Shown piece by piece: positions 27,492-36,536 of a DNA stretch of 64,000 bases (its first letter is position 1; each line of letters begins with the position of its first letter). The stretch covers positions 3,534,001 through 3,598,000 of the forward strand of contig NZ_CP019420.1 in the NCBI RefSeq assembly GCF_001984215.1, in the 5' to 3' direction. A program made the translations under genes and the position numbers. The notes under the pieces are model-generated. The model was not told the origin of the DNA. It searched no databases and worked only from the letters and a program-made list of their open reading frames with translations. This stretch comes from Mycobacterium sp. MS1601 (GTDB taxonomy: Bacteria; Actinomycetota; Actinomycetes; Mycobacteriales; Mycobacteriaceae).

Positions 27492-28106
27492 ATGGGAAGG
27501 GAGGCCGCGGTGCGTAGTCCAATACCGGACCGTTTCAGTCTATGGCCGGCACTCCGCGACTATCTGCAGCTTGTTCGGAAGTTCAAGACCAACAAGCGCG
27601 ACTGGTGGGCGTTGACAGTTTTGTTCGGGCTGCCTCTTCTGGTGGTCATCGCAACCATCAGACTAAAGTTTGTTTTTCCGGCGCCTGTCGCCATGCTTCC
27701 GGCTGTCGCACTGCTGGCTGGTGTTTTGCTGGCTGCCGCCGGGCAGGTCGTTACTCTTCGCGCACGGATCGCTGATAGCTTGACCCTCTCGTTGGATGAC
27801 CGAGTACGTGCTCACGTGCGCGAAACGATGAGCGGCGTGGTACTCGCTGCTGCGGCCGCGTTCATCGACGCTCTATTGCTCGGCGCGCTTGCCGCGTCCA
27901 CCCAGCAAGTTGGATACGAATTGCGCTGGTGGCACGTCGCGCTGTCCGCAGCGACGCTTGGGGTGACGGCGTATCTCTCGCTGATGTTCATAGCCACCGC
28001 GAGGCGTCTGTATGCGACGTATCTCGAGGTGTTCGAGAAGGGCGCACCCGTTCGTCCGCCTTCCAAGGCCGAAAAGCAGCCAGTTAGCTCGCCGAACGGA
28101 AGCTAG
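27492..28106 (+). CDS. Uncharacterised four-helix membrane protein
   Basis: 204 residues with four hydrophobic helices in two pairs: WALTVLFGLPLLVVIATI with VAMLPAVALLAGVLLAAAG, then GVVLAAAAAFIDALLLGALA with WWHVALSAATLGVTAYLSLM. A soluble linker of about 35 residues (RARIADSLTLSLDDRVRAHV) separates the pairs, and the tail is basic. No family recognised. ATG 27492 has AAGAGG nearby; GTG 27510 with a stronger GGGAGG is an alternative start. Tight spacing after the 26334 gene argues for a two-gene unit. Confidence 0.78.
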   Translation: MGREAAVRSPIPDRFSLWPALRDYLQLVRKFKTNKRDWWALTVLFGLPLLVVIATIRLKFVFPAPVAMLPAVALLAGVLLAAAGQVVTLRARIADSLTLSLDDRVRAHVRETMSGVVLAAAAAFIDALLLGALAASTQQVGYELRWWHVALSAATLGVTAYLSLMFIATARRLYATYLEVFEKGAPVRPPSKAEKQPVSSPNGS

Positions 28107-28368
28107 CGGCATCCAACCTCCTGGCTGCAAAGCTGGGAAGGGCGCAGGGCAACGCTGCGGGCGTTGCCAGATGTCAATGCCGGGATCGTAACCGCAGTGG
28201 CCGGGAGAGCGTGGACGTCGCTGCGGCATCCGTATGCAGTTCCCTCTACCTCCAAAAATCGGTCGGTGCCGCCAACCTTGAAATCTGATCGTTGATTTTC
28301 AAGGTTCAGGGATTAAGCTTGAAATTACAGTTACGGAATTCAAGGTAGGCGAGTCAGGGCGGAAACGG
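28107..28368. promoter_or_regulatory. Fic gene upstream region with nested inverted repeats
   Basis: AACCTTGAAA (28274-28283) and TTTCAAGGTT (28297-28306) form a perfect 10-bp inverted repeat with a 13-base spacer. A second, looser pair follows: CTTGAAATT (28318-28326) and AATTCAAG (28337-28344). All four half-sites share the TTGAAA/TTCAAG core. No U-tract follows, so this looks like an operator array for fic rather than a terminator. Confidence 0.6.
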
Positions 28369-29538
28369 GTGGATGTCGAGGCGCTTCGCGACAGCCCGAT
28401 CGGACAGTTGGTGCCGATACGGGGCCATGATCCGCGCCTGGGTGAAGAGTACGAATATGTCGCTTACGTGCCGGACCCACTTCCACCGAACCTCGAACTA
28501 GAAGCCGAGACCTACGCAGCCGTCATCGACGCCGCTGCCGCGATGGCGCGCGCCGATCAGGCGTCTTCATTGCTGCCGAATCCGGGCCTGCTCGCCCGAC
28601 CAGCAACTCGACGGGAAGCGGTGAGTACCTCCGCGTTGGAGGGTACTTATGCGTTCTTGGCGGACGTCTTCGAAGCGGACTTTCTCGAAGCCGAGGAGCT
28701 CACCAGTTCGGTCAGTGAGGTCAGGAACTACGTCACCGCAGCTGAGCGGGCATACGACTTGGTGGCTGAAGGTCGTCCGATCTCAGTGCGGATGCTCGAG
28801 GACCTCCAGCGCGAACTCCTGCGCGGAACTGCCAGCGATGGCTCACACGCCGGCAGCATACGCACCACCCAGGTCTTCATCGGGCTGGGTAATCGACGTG
28901 TGATGTCCGCCCGCTTCGTACCGCCACCGGCCGACCACCGGCTGCTCGACGGCCTCCGCCAGTGGCAGGACTGGATTCGGGACACCTCTGCGATACCGAC
29001 AATCATCCGAGTCGCGGTCTCGCACTATCAGTTCGAGACGCTCCACCCGTTTCACGACGGAAACGGCCGACTGGGGCGTCTCGTGATGGCGCTGCAATTG
29101 ATGAGTGCCGGGGAACTGCGCTTTCCGGTCCTGAACATCTCGCCGTGGCTGGAGCAACACCGCACGGAGTATCAGGACGGTTTGCTGCGCGTCTCGCAGA
29201 CGGGTAGATGGGACGACTGGGTGTGCTTCATATCCGCGGCCATCCACGCCGAGGCCCTGGAGGTCATCGAACGAGTGGACAAGCTTCTCGCGCTCCGTGA
29301 GGAGTTTCAGACGATTCTGCGAGGTGCCAAAGGGGTTTCGCTCCGAATTGCTGACGACCTGATCGGCTACCCCATGATCACGGCATCGGCTGCGGCTGGC
29401 CTGCATGGCGTGTCCTACCAGGCTGCGAACACGGCCATCACCAAGCTCGTGGACAAAGGGATACTCCGGCAGAGGACATCGGGTAGATACGACCGTATCT
29501 TTCAGTGTGATCGTGTCCTGGCTGCTCTGGAGTATTGA
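28369..29538 (+). CDS. Fic-domain protein (AMPylase-type), class II with N-terminal inhibitory motif
   Basis: 389 residues. The N-terminal Fic_N-like part has the inhibitory motif TSALEG ([S/T]xxxE[G/N]). The Fic core holds the complete catalytic motif HPFHDGNGRLGR near residues 222-233, so the active His and ATP-binding loop are intact. A C-terminal winged-helix-like region (MITASAAAGLHGVSYQAANT, then KLVDKGILRQ) probably binds DNA. Fic enzymes modify target proteins, usually by AMP transfer, and many act as toxins or regulators. The start is GTG 28369. Autoregulation via the upstream repeats is plausible. Confidence 0.92.
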   Translation: MDVEALRDSPIGQLVPIRGHDPRLGEEYEYVAYVPDPLPPNLELEAETYAAVIDAAAAMARADQASSLLPNPGLLARPATRREAVSTSALEGTYAFLADVFEADFLEAEELTSSVSEVRNYVTAAERAYDLVAEGRPISVRMLEDLQRELLRGTASDGSHAGSIRTTQVFIGLGNRRVMSARFVPPPADHRLLDGLRQWQDWIRDTSAIPTIIRVAVSHYQFETLHPFHDGNGRLGRLVMALQLMSAGELRFPVLNISPWLEQHRTEYQDGLLRVSQTGRWDDWVCFISAAIHAEALEVIERVDKLLALREEFQTILRGAKGVSLRIADDLIGYPMITASAAAGLHGVSYQAANTAITKLVDKGILRQRTSGRYDRIFQCDRVLAALEY

Positions 29539-29559
29539 TCGGCCTGTCGAGCTACCGCT

Positions 29560-29697
29560 GTAGAGGTGCGGCGGTGGCGCGATCGGGTCCAACGCTTCGG
29601 TGCTGACTCGGTAGGACGCCCATTTGCCACGTAGATCCCGGTCGACGAGGCCACTGTCGACCAGCAGTTTCATATGATGTGACACCGTTGGGTCGGC
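29560..29697 (-). pseudogene. Fragment of an ArsR-family regulator
   Basis: The translation ADPTVSHHMKLLVDSGLVDR followed by DLRGKWASYRVSTEAL is the recognition helix and wing of an ArsR-type helix-turn-helix. The N-terminal half and metal-binding helix are missing, and the upstream frame becomes unrelated sequence. It sits in the 406-base gap between fic and the next gene and is a relic of an earlier insertion or gene. Confidence 0.65.
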
Positions 29698-29944
29698 TCG
29701 GTCCGAGCGACTCGGTGCCATGGCTCTATCCCGCATTCTTGTCGATGTCGCGTTGATTCTCTGGCTGACTGGCAACCACTCCTCGAACACCGCCGTCACT
29801 CATGCGGCCGGGGTGGCTCGTCTTCGTCTTTGCCGCCGTAGTCGTGAAATTACACGTCGCAGCATTATCGGAAGAACCGGCGCCACCGCTCTGCCTCTTG
29901 GACGACCACTCATCGTCTGACGCAAGGCCCGTCAAACTGGACGC

Positions 29945-30580
29945 GTGAGCTATCAAGACAACCCGGTCGAATACGAGCGCCGCTTGAGAGAAAAGCTGCA
30001 ACCGGACGTCATCCGCAGCACCTTGGCGTTCGCCGGCCTGTACCAAGTCACTCACGAGATGATCCAGCACGCGGTGCTGGACAAAGTGCGAGAGTTCTAC
30101 TGTCTCGGACTGGGATCAGGCGTGACGATGACGACTCAAGAACAGCAGCGATATGAGCAGCAGGTGCTGTCGCTGGCGCCGAAGAAAAAGTTCCGGGCGT
30201 CACTGCTGTGGCTTGTTCAGGGCGGCGCCATCACACAAGATCAGGCCGATCGGCTGGACCTCATCTACGCGCACCGCCACTCGCTCACCCACGAGCTCAT
30301 CAAATACCTCATAGACCCAGATCTCGACCCGGACGTCGACTTGTTTGTCGACGCAATCGCGACACTGAAGGCCCTCCATCGCTTCTGGATCGACGTACAA
30401 CTCAGCACGGGAGGTTTTTTCCTCGCCGACGGGTCGCACGTCGACGATGTCGATGTCGATGTTGATGTCGTCATGCCCGCATCGTTGATGATCTTGCAGC
30501 AGTGCTTAGACGCATACCTCGATGGGGTTTCCTCAGCAGATTCAACCGAAACCACAACCCAAGATCACACCAGCGGATAA
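29945..30580 (+). CDS. Small HEPN-like hypothetical protein
   Basis: 211 residues, mostly helical. The stretch LDLIYAHRHSLTHELIKYLI contains R-x4-H (RHSLTH) in the middle of a helix pair, the pattern of HEPN ribonuclease domains. The region before it (IRSTLAFAGLYQVTHEMIQH) fits the first HEPN helix. A short Asp-Val repeat lies near the C-terminus (DDVDVDVDVV). The start is GTG 29945. HEPN assignment rests on the motif and helical pattern only; if right, it may be a toxin or defence RNase. Confidence 0.65.
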   Translation: MSYQDNPVEYERRLREKLQPDVIRSTLAFAGLYQVTHEMIQHAVLDKVREFYCLGLGSGVTMTTQEQQRYEQQVLSLAPKKKFRASLLWLVQGGAITQDQADRLDLIYAHRHSLTHELIKYLIDPDLDPDVDLFVDAIATLKALHRFWIDVQLSTGGFFLADGSHVDDVDVDVDVVMPASLMILQQCLDAYLDGVSSADSTETTTQDHTSG

Positions 30581-30957
30581 CCCTCGCGATCCTCGCGTGT
30601 CTCTTCATCCCTGGTCGTCGCGCCTTGATCTGGTCAGCAGCTGCGACGAACACTCCTTTGGCGGCTACGGCGAGGGTTCGAACCCTCGAACTGACGAACG
30701 AGGTCAGCCGGAGCGTTATCAAAGTGGCCTGTTGCGGAGCACATTTCACGGCTCTTATGCCTTTTCGTCCGTCGAAAAGTGACGATGGATGCTGGCGGAG
30801 GGGGTCGTATCAAGAAGGGATGAATACCTCGATCGTCCGCGGAGGTTTCAGTCCTCAAGTGCGTTGGCGCCGACCAGTTGACCCACGTCGACGATCCGGG
30901 CCGACGAGACAGCGAAGTGCCAGGCATCGTGGCACGCATTGACGTGAGCGGACAAAC
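30581..30957. other. Gap without a supported gene
   Basis: 377 bases between two convergent cargo genes. Several open frames exist on both strands but they are short, Arg-rich and lack starts with ribosome sites. No clear terminator hairpin seen. Confidence 0.5.
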
Positions 30958-33363
30958 TCAGCTGGAGGCAATCTCGATGTCGGATGGATGCGCTGGATTT
31001 TCCTCGGCAGCAGGCAGGCCCTGTCCACGGCGGCGGCGGTTCGGGAAGCCCTTCCACATCTCGGAGAACTCGCTTTGATAGCGCCTCGTGAAGCGAAGTA
31101 CCTCGTTAGGGTCACCAAAGCTTGCGGCGCGTAAAAGATACTGCGGTTCAGTGAGTTCGGGGAGTCCCATCCAGTCTAGGGTGGTCGGTCTAGCGAAGAA
31201 ATGCTCGTTGCTCCGTGGACCTATGAACTCGTGAGAGCTCTGACCCCATTGATCCGTACTGACCCTCGAAGGAATGAACAGCATCCGGCAGAAGCCAAGG
31301 TTCTCCATCTTAGTAACGGCTTGGCGTGTCGCCTCCAGCGCACGTTCGATACGCGAGATATCGGGCGCGGTCCGGCGGTAGTGCAGGTGCTCGTTCCGCA
31401 CGCGGTTCACTTCTGCCGCTTCCATGATCTCAGTAATTTCCTTGAGGCCATGGATAATTCGATCTTGGCTTGGTGAGGACAGATTCAGGAAGGGCAACGT
31501 CGAACGGAGAAGATAGGCCTTCAGGTCGGTCTTGCCGTCGTACCGGGGAAACGCGTTCTCTGGGCGCTGATATGTCTCCGGGGTAGCGCGGCATCGTTCG
31601 AGATATGCTGCGAGTGAACGGAAGCCGTCCATGAGTGCTCGAAGTTCGACGTGTTCGCCGGTGTAGTCCATTGGTTTCGGCAAGTCACTGCGCGGCGGCA
31701 AGGCTGCCTGTAAGGCACTTAGACCCTGCCTCCGGTCATCGTGATCGTCATAGGCGAATGGGGTTTCATTGCCGGTGTGGTCGATCAGAAGGCCCCACGC
31801 TGTAAAGGCAAGCGCATCTAGGAGAAGCCCCTCAAGGTCAGTGAAGTAGGGCGTAGCCGCCTCCCGGAACCGCTCCGACCGGCCGATGTCGGAGGATTGC
31901 GTGAGTGCCCACAGTCGTTCATGGTGCCGCCAAAAGTCGGCGTGCGGATCCTCGCTAGTACCAACCGGAAAACCCAGTTTCCACAGTAGGGTGTTGATTA
32001 GATCCTGATCGGACAGATCGTGACCGTGCTCGATCCCCACCTCGAAGCAAGCGGTGATCATGTTCGTTTTCCGGGCCAGAACGAGGCGTTCCAGCGCATC
32101 TGCTGGCGTCCTAGTGTGAAAGAAGTGTTCTAGTCTTTCGTCTAGGTCGTCGATGTCAATGCCGCGAAGCTGCCAGTCCAGCTCTTCTACATCGGTTTCT
32201 GGCTCACGGACATAGAGGCGCTTGAGCAAGCGGCGTTCCCGTAGCAAGGCAAGGCCCAGGTCCTCGGATAGGAACCGAACTCCGTAGTGTCCGAGCTCAG
32301 CACGCAGTCGGAATGCGCCTGATCGGCTGTTCCGATTGATGACTGGTTTGCGGATGTCGCCTAGCTCCACCGTCACGCAGCCGGTGCGCACTAATTTGTC
32401 AAGAGAACTCGACAACGTATCTTCGCGTGCCATGAGAGTGATCTGCAGGAGCTCGGCGCGGTTCATAGCTTCAACAGCTGGACCAGATTTCTTGATGTCG
32501 AGGAAACCGGAGATCGACCCCCGAACTTCGCCTTTCGTGTTGTCCAGCAGATCTATGACTACGCTTTGCAGCTCGGTTGTCGATAAGGTGTCGCCGATCA
32601 AGGGGAGGAGTACGCCCGCGCGGCGATCGCCGTAAAAGGAGTCGGACACCCCACTTATTTCCGATGCGAAAGCCCACCATTCGCTAGCTTCTTGCTTCGT
32701 GGCCTCTAAGAGATTATCAAGCTTGTCACGATCTTGATGAATGGTTGCGTTGCGTCCGGTCTGCAGTAAAACGGGATGGAGTTGTTGGCAAGTTGTCCGC
32801 GAGCAGTGGTAAGCGGGAATTCGGCGGCTGGCCGCGATCGTTCGACTACTGCTACTGCGGTGTAGGCCGTAAGGGCCGACAGTGAAGGCGCCGTACTGAA
32901 AAACTCCTTGTGGGAGCTGATCGAGAAGGCGGAGAGTTTCCTCGTTGTTGAGATACTCTCTCTCATCCTCGAAAAGGCTTGCGTACGCGTCATAGAGATC
33001 GCGCCCCCAAACGAAGGGGAAGCGAATCAGGTTTTTGGTTAAACTCGCGTCTATGGCCTGAACAAGACTTTCAATATCGATATTATCAATATCGACAAAT
33101 AGCTCGGCATGTCCAATCGTGAGGGCGCACATTAACCGCGCATCTTTAGTTTTAACTTTATCTTTCGATGTTAGCTTAAGTACAAGACTTGTGCCGACGT
33201 CAGTCAACTTGATGGCGGTATTTAGCTCATCGGAGACGGTGTAACTGTCAGCGATCGTGCAGTCCGCAAGCAGCTCCATCAAGTCGCAGAAGTCGACGAA
33301 CTTCTTTCGCCACGCTGGACTGGAATAGGTGACCTTCAGCTGTTCTACTGTTTGTCCGTTCAT
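30958..33363 (-). CDS. Large uncharacterised protein with C-terminal HEPN-like motif
   Basis: 801 residues with no family I recognise. The N-terminal part carries a Cys/His cluster (AYHCSRTTCQQLHPVLLQTG) that might bind zinc. The middle is helical and rich in charged pairs. Around residues 660-720 the segment IIHGLKEITEIMEAAEVNRV, then RNEHLHYRR, has R-N-x3-H, the classic HEPN RNase motif, in a suitable helical context. The C-terminus is Arg-rich. The gene is visibly more AT-rich than its neighbours, especially at 33020-33200, pointing to recent transfer. Candidate anti-phage RNase. Confidence 0.75.
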   Translation of the reverse strand: MNGQTVEQLKVTYSSPAWRKKFVDFCDLMELLADCTIADSYTVSDELNTAIKLTDVGTSLVLKLTSKDKVKTKDARLMCALTIGHAELFVDIDNIDIESLVQAIDASLTKNLIRFPFVWGRDLYDAYASLFEDEREYLNNEETLRLLDQLPQGVFQYGAFTVGPYGLHRSSSSRTIAASRRIPAYHCSRTTCQQLHPVLLQTGRNATIHQDRDKLDNLLEATKQEASEWWAFASEISGVSDSFYGDRRAGVLLPLIGDTLSTTELQSVVIDLLDNTKGEVRGSISGFLDIKKSGPAVEAMNRAELLQITLMAREDTLSSSLDKLVRTGCVTVELGDIRKPVINRNSRSGAFRLRAELGHYGVRFLSEDLGLALLRERRLLKRLYVREPETDVEELDWQLRGIDIDDLDERLEHFFHTRTPADALERLVLARKTNMITACFEVGIEHGHDLSDQDLINTLLWKLGFPVGTSEDPHADFWRHHERLWALTQSSDIGRSERFREAATPYFTDLEGLLLDALAFTAWGLLIDHTGNETPFAYDDHDDRRQGLSALQAALPPRSDLPKPMDYTGEHVELRALMDGFRSLAAYLERCRATPETYQRPENAFPRYDGKTDLKAYLLRSTLPFLNLSSPSQDRIIHGLKEITEIMEAAEVNRVRNEHLHYRRTAPDISRIERALEATRQAVTKMENLGFCRMLFIPSRVSTDQWGQSSHEFIGPRSNEHFFARPTTLDWMGLPELTEPQYLLRAASFGDPNEVLRFTRRYQSEFSEMWKGFPNRRRRGQGLPAAEENPAHPSDIEIASS

Positions 33364-33747
33364 GGCACCTTTCTTGGTGTCGGGGAGTCCAGGTCTTAGC
33401 CCCGCGCTGAAGACTAGTGGCCCGGCAGTTTGCCTGCGGCGTTCCGCGTAATTTGGGCGACTCCGCGGTCACTGCCTAAATGGCAGCGGGCTACTACCCC
33501 AAGGACTTCACGGCAATGCGTCGCGTTCGGCGATGTAATCGGTTCAGTCTCGCACAACGCTGGCGTTCTCCTAGCTTGAAGCTCGACAGTGTGCCGGCCG
33601 GGGTGTATTGACGCGTCGCCGACCCGACAGTCGAGATATGACGAATAAGCGATCCTCGCGGCACGGGTCCGGGTATACAGCGCTCCGTCGAGCGAGGCAG
33701 TTCTGGAGGTCTTGGGCAGGATGGCCGCACATTGGAAGCGCGGTCGC
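33364..33747. other. Gap without a supported gene
   Basis: 384 bases between the large HEPN-like gene, whose promoter should lie here, and the 3' end of the lipoprotein gene. Frames are open but lack domain signals. No repeat or clear promoter was identified. Confidence 0.45.
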
Positions 33748-35139
33748 TCAGAACGAATACACGCTTTCGATACTGACGAAAATACCGCGGCCGCTGGCCG
33801 CATTCGTGAAGCGTGTTCCGTCCGCACTCGCCTCAATGTTCCAACCGTTGAAATGATTCACTGTCCCATAAGCGAGCATGACATCTTGATTCGAGTCCGT
33901 GCCGCCGATGTTTCCTTCAGTCCAAACGAATGCGCCGTTAGAACTCACGGTTGCGAGATTCCAGCGCGCCGTTCCGGCATTGCTGGCAGGCGCCTGCGGA
34001 AAGCCCTCAGCTGAGTTGCGTTCGCACACAACGGATTCTTGGGCGATCGCACATCGAACTTGCCTTGACTGGGTGGTCACGTACTGCGTTTGCGACTGGT
34101 CGACGGGAACCGGCGCCACCTGCTGATCGCGCTGCCAAAGCTCAACGGCCGGCTCGTGGAAGCTTTGTTCCGCCGTGATGATGGTTAGTCCATCGCCACG
34201 CACTTGATACTGCGTTCCGTCCGCGGTGTTTACGGCATCGAAGCCCCCAGGGACTTCGGTGACCGCGGTCAGGGTGATCGAGGCTCCGTCGTTGAGACGA
34301 CTTCCACGGTAGTAATAATTCGGGCCCTGAAGGCAAACGACAACGGCGGAGTACGGTGTCGTCTGCGCGAGCTGAAGCTCATCTGCTGGTTCACAGCGGG
34401 CACCTGGGTGGTCGCGAAAGCCGTTCAGGTCCATGCCTGTCAATGGCGGCGGAATTTCACGAGCCGCGGTTGGTTCGACGGTCTGGGGTGCGGGCTGCCG
34501 AATTGTAGATTCAGGCGTCTCGCGAGCGGTGGTACTCCAGCCGCACTTTTGCCCCCGAACTGGAAAGATATTTGGCATTGAATCAGCCCGTCCTGCCACC
34601 ATCTGGACGATCTGAATATCTGCTTTGAATTCGCCCTCGCCGAGGATCGTCGGTTGGTCGCTGAGGTCGAGACGTAAAGTGAGAATGCGGCCCTCGGTCG
34701 CGACGGAGGTCAAGACGTCGGGATTCGCGGAGTCGAACTCAGACACATCCGCGTACCAGCCTTGTCCGATGCTTGGCTGGGGACTCGAGATCGCCACTAC
34801 ACCGTGCGCGTGGTGGGGCTGTATCAGGTAATCGGTCAAGATGCTGCCAGGGGCATCCGTCGCCCCAAACTCGTTCCGAGCCACGCCCGGTTCCGGCGGG
34901 ATCCGAAAGTTGAACTCGACGTCTAGCTGGATCTGGTTCGCGCCAACATGGGACAGCGTGATCTTGCGGACAAGTGCCGATCCGGGCGGATCAGCAGCTC
35001 GATCTGCTGGGTCTAATACGCATGCCATCGTGTGTGGAAGCGCGTTCCATCGCACCGAATCTTGGTCGGCTCCGATCCCGCATCCAGCTGTCGCCAGGCT
35101 TACTGCGAGGGTCCCAAAAGTAACTCGAAGCCTCTTCAC
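33748..35139 (-). CDS. Predicted lipoprotein of unknown function
   Basis: 463 residues. The signal peptide ends in the lipobox LATAGC (residues about 15-20). Two domains are joined by a Pro/Thr-rich linker (PAPQTVEPTAAREIPPPL). The first is beta-rich (KITLSHVGANQIQLDVEFNF). The second repeats a Cys-containing beta pattern (YSAVVVCLQGPNYYY; RQVRCAIAQESVVCERN; GTARWNLATVSSNGAFVW). It resembles mycobacterial secreted lipoproteins in style but I cannot name a family. As element cargo it could affect surface properties or phage adsorption; that is speculation. Confidence 0.75.
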   Translation of the reverse strand: MKRLRVTFGTLAVSLATAGCGIGADQDSVRWNALPHTMACVLDPADRAADPPGSALVRKITLSHVGANQIQLDVEFNFRIPPEPGVARNEFGATDAPGSILTDYLIQPHHAHGVVAISSPQPSIGQGWYADVSEFDSANPDVLTSVATEGRILTLRLDLSDQPTILGEGEFKADIQIVQMVAGRADSMPNIFPVRGQKCGWSTTARETPESTIRQPAPQTVEPTAAREIPPPLTGMDLNGFRDHPGARCEPADELQLAQTTPYSAVVVCLQGPNYYYRGSRLNDGASITLTAVTEVPGGFDAVNTADGTQYQVRGDGLTIITAEQSFHEPAVELWQRDQQVAPVPVDQSQTQYVTTQSRQVRCAIAQESVVCERNSAEGFPQAPASNAGTARWNLATVSSNGAFVWTEGNIGGTDSNQDVMLAYGTVNHFNGWNIEASADGTRFTNAASGRGIFVSIESVYSF

Positions 35140-35586
35140 CCTGACAACCCCCGGTACTCACCTAAATCCTCGAAATAACCGCGGGGCAAGGCCCGTGGCG
35201 GACGCACCGACGAGCGTAACAACGAGGACCTGGAAGCAGCGCTTATCGCGCTTGAATGAGACCGAAGATGGGTCTCTGCCGAACAACCTCCCCGGCGTGT
35301 ACCGGACGTTGTTGGGGAATGTCATAGCCTCCCGGGGAGCGATCGTAATTGCCGGAATGTCGTCGTTACCTTGGGCGCAGACAATGGCCAAGTCAGAATT
35401 TTGTCCGTCGATAACCGGCGGATCAGCGCCCATAGTGCAAGAGGTGTGTGAATCTCGCGCAATATCAGGGCTTTTGGAGATGCGGTGGTCCGGGAGCTGG
35501 TTTGAACGATGTAGTTGTCGCCGCGAGGCCGGCTGCGGATCGGCAGATTGTGTCCGTCACATCAGCAGTGAACCCGCACTGCTGAT
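35140..35586. other. Gap with only a doubtful short frame
   Basis: About 450 bases. A 91-residue minus-strand frame (35158-35433; middle part IVCAQGNDDIPAITIAPREA) looks partly protein-like but has no clear start signal or domain and may be a remnant. Nothing else is supported. Confidence 0.4.
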
Positions 35587-35934
35587 GTGAGGATCCTGAT
35601 TGTTGCCATTGCCATTGCCATTGCCATTGCCATTGCCATTGCCATTGCCGTTGTGGTGGTGAGTCTCGGTGGCGCGCCGGTGGCGAGTGTGCCTAGCCGG
35701 TCACAGAGCGCCACTCTGAGGCGGCGGCCCTACATCGAAAGCTTCTATCGGCAGCTGGAGGCGCCGGGATTCGGCGATTTCGACGACGTTGATGGCAACA
35801 ATCTTGTTTCAACACAGTTGCGCGGAACGCGTGCGGGATGTTCGAGTCGACCTCGCGATACGCCGCCGAAGCCGTTATCAGGAACTGCGGGTACTCGCCT
35901 GATGTATCGGAGACAATCATGCCGGCCGCGTTAG
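35587..35934 (+). CDS. Doubtful short secreted or membrane protein with Ile-Ala repeat
   Basis: A 115-residue frame that starts with a hydrophobic stretch made largely of an Ile-Ala dipeptide repeat, followed by VVVVSLGGAPVASV, like a signal peptide. The following residues (FYRQLEAPGFGDFDDVDGNN) look protein-like, but the end is Arg/Pro-rich and may be out of frame. It may be a decayed small secreted protein. Low support. Confidence 0.35.
   Translation: MRILIVAIAIAIAIAIAIAIAVVVVSLGGAPVASVPSRSQSATLRRRPYIESFYRQLEAPGFGDFDDVDGNNLVSTQLRGTRAGCSSRPRDTPPKPLSGTAGTRLMYRRQSCRPR
35605..35646 (+). repeat. Hexanucleotide repeat (GCCATT)x7
   Basis: Seven exact tandem copies of GCCATT, followed by GCCGTT. 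In the overlapping frame it encodes alternating Ala-Ile. Changes in copy number would keep the frame, so it would vary the length of a hydrophobic segment rather than switch the gene off. Confidence 0.95.
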
Positions 35935-35953
35935 ATAACGGGAGGTGCTGATC

Positions 35954-36452
35954 GTGGAGAGCGAGAGGTCGGTTGCTCGGCTGACCGACGAGCATCTGCG
36001 GCGGTTGGCGGAGATCGCCACGGCGGACCGCGTAGGCATGTTCAGGCGCAACCCACGCCTATCGGTGTACGGCGAGCGACTCCTAACTCACCGCCCTATG
36101 CCAAGGTGCAGCGCTCCACTATTTAGATGGCGTCAACGGGGTTAAAGATCTCGACGTCTACTCCTTCTATGCCGAGGATGCCGGCGTCGGTTATCCGTAT
36201 CGCCGCCGCGGCGTCCAAGACTTCGGAGATTCAGAGCTCGGCAAGCATCCCGACGATCACGGGTTCGAAGGACGAAGGGTAGACCTGCTCGGCCGCACAC
36301 TCAAAGTCGATCCCTCTGCCGATCCCGTCACCTCGATACGCCAATACCTCCGTGCAGGCACCACCGCGACGGCCAAGGAACTCGCCCTGAAGGCGGTAGT
36401 GGTGATCGATCCGGGGCCGTGGTTCGGCCAGGTCGCTTGGCCCGTCTCGTAA
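35954..36452 (+). pseudogene. Frameshifted gene of an uncharacterised actinobacterial family
   Basis: GGAGG precedes GTG 35954. The first frame reads LTDEHLRRLAEIATADRVGM and GERLL up to about 36090. The continuation is in another frame: ALCQGAALHYLDGVNGVKDL, DVYSFYAEDAG, RRVDLLGRTLKV and a natural stop after VAWPVS. The two halves fit together as one protein of about 165 residues, so an indel near 36085-36100 has broken it, or the base call is wrong. I know the family only as hypothetical proteins. Confidence 0.7.
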
Positions 36453-36536
36453 CGTCAGAGGCGAGTATGAGATCCGACCTCTGCCGAGCACTGAGTCTCA
36501 ACAAGTCCACCCCTCGCGCTGGTTTACTATCCGGCG

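Noticed and set aside
35945..36145. A stand-alone 66-residue gene
   Set aside because: Its C-terminal part is out-of-frame sequence; the downstream frame continues the same protein family, so it is one frameshifted gene.
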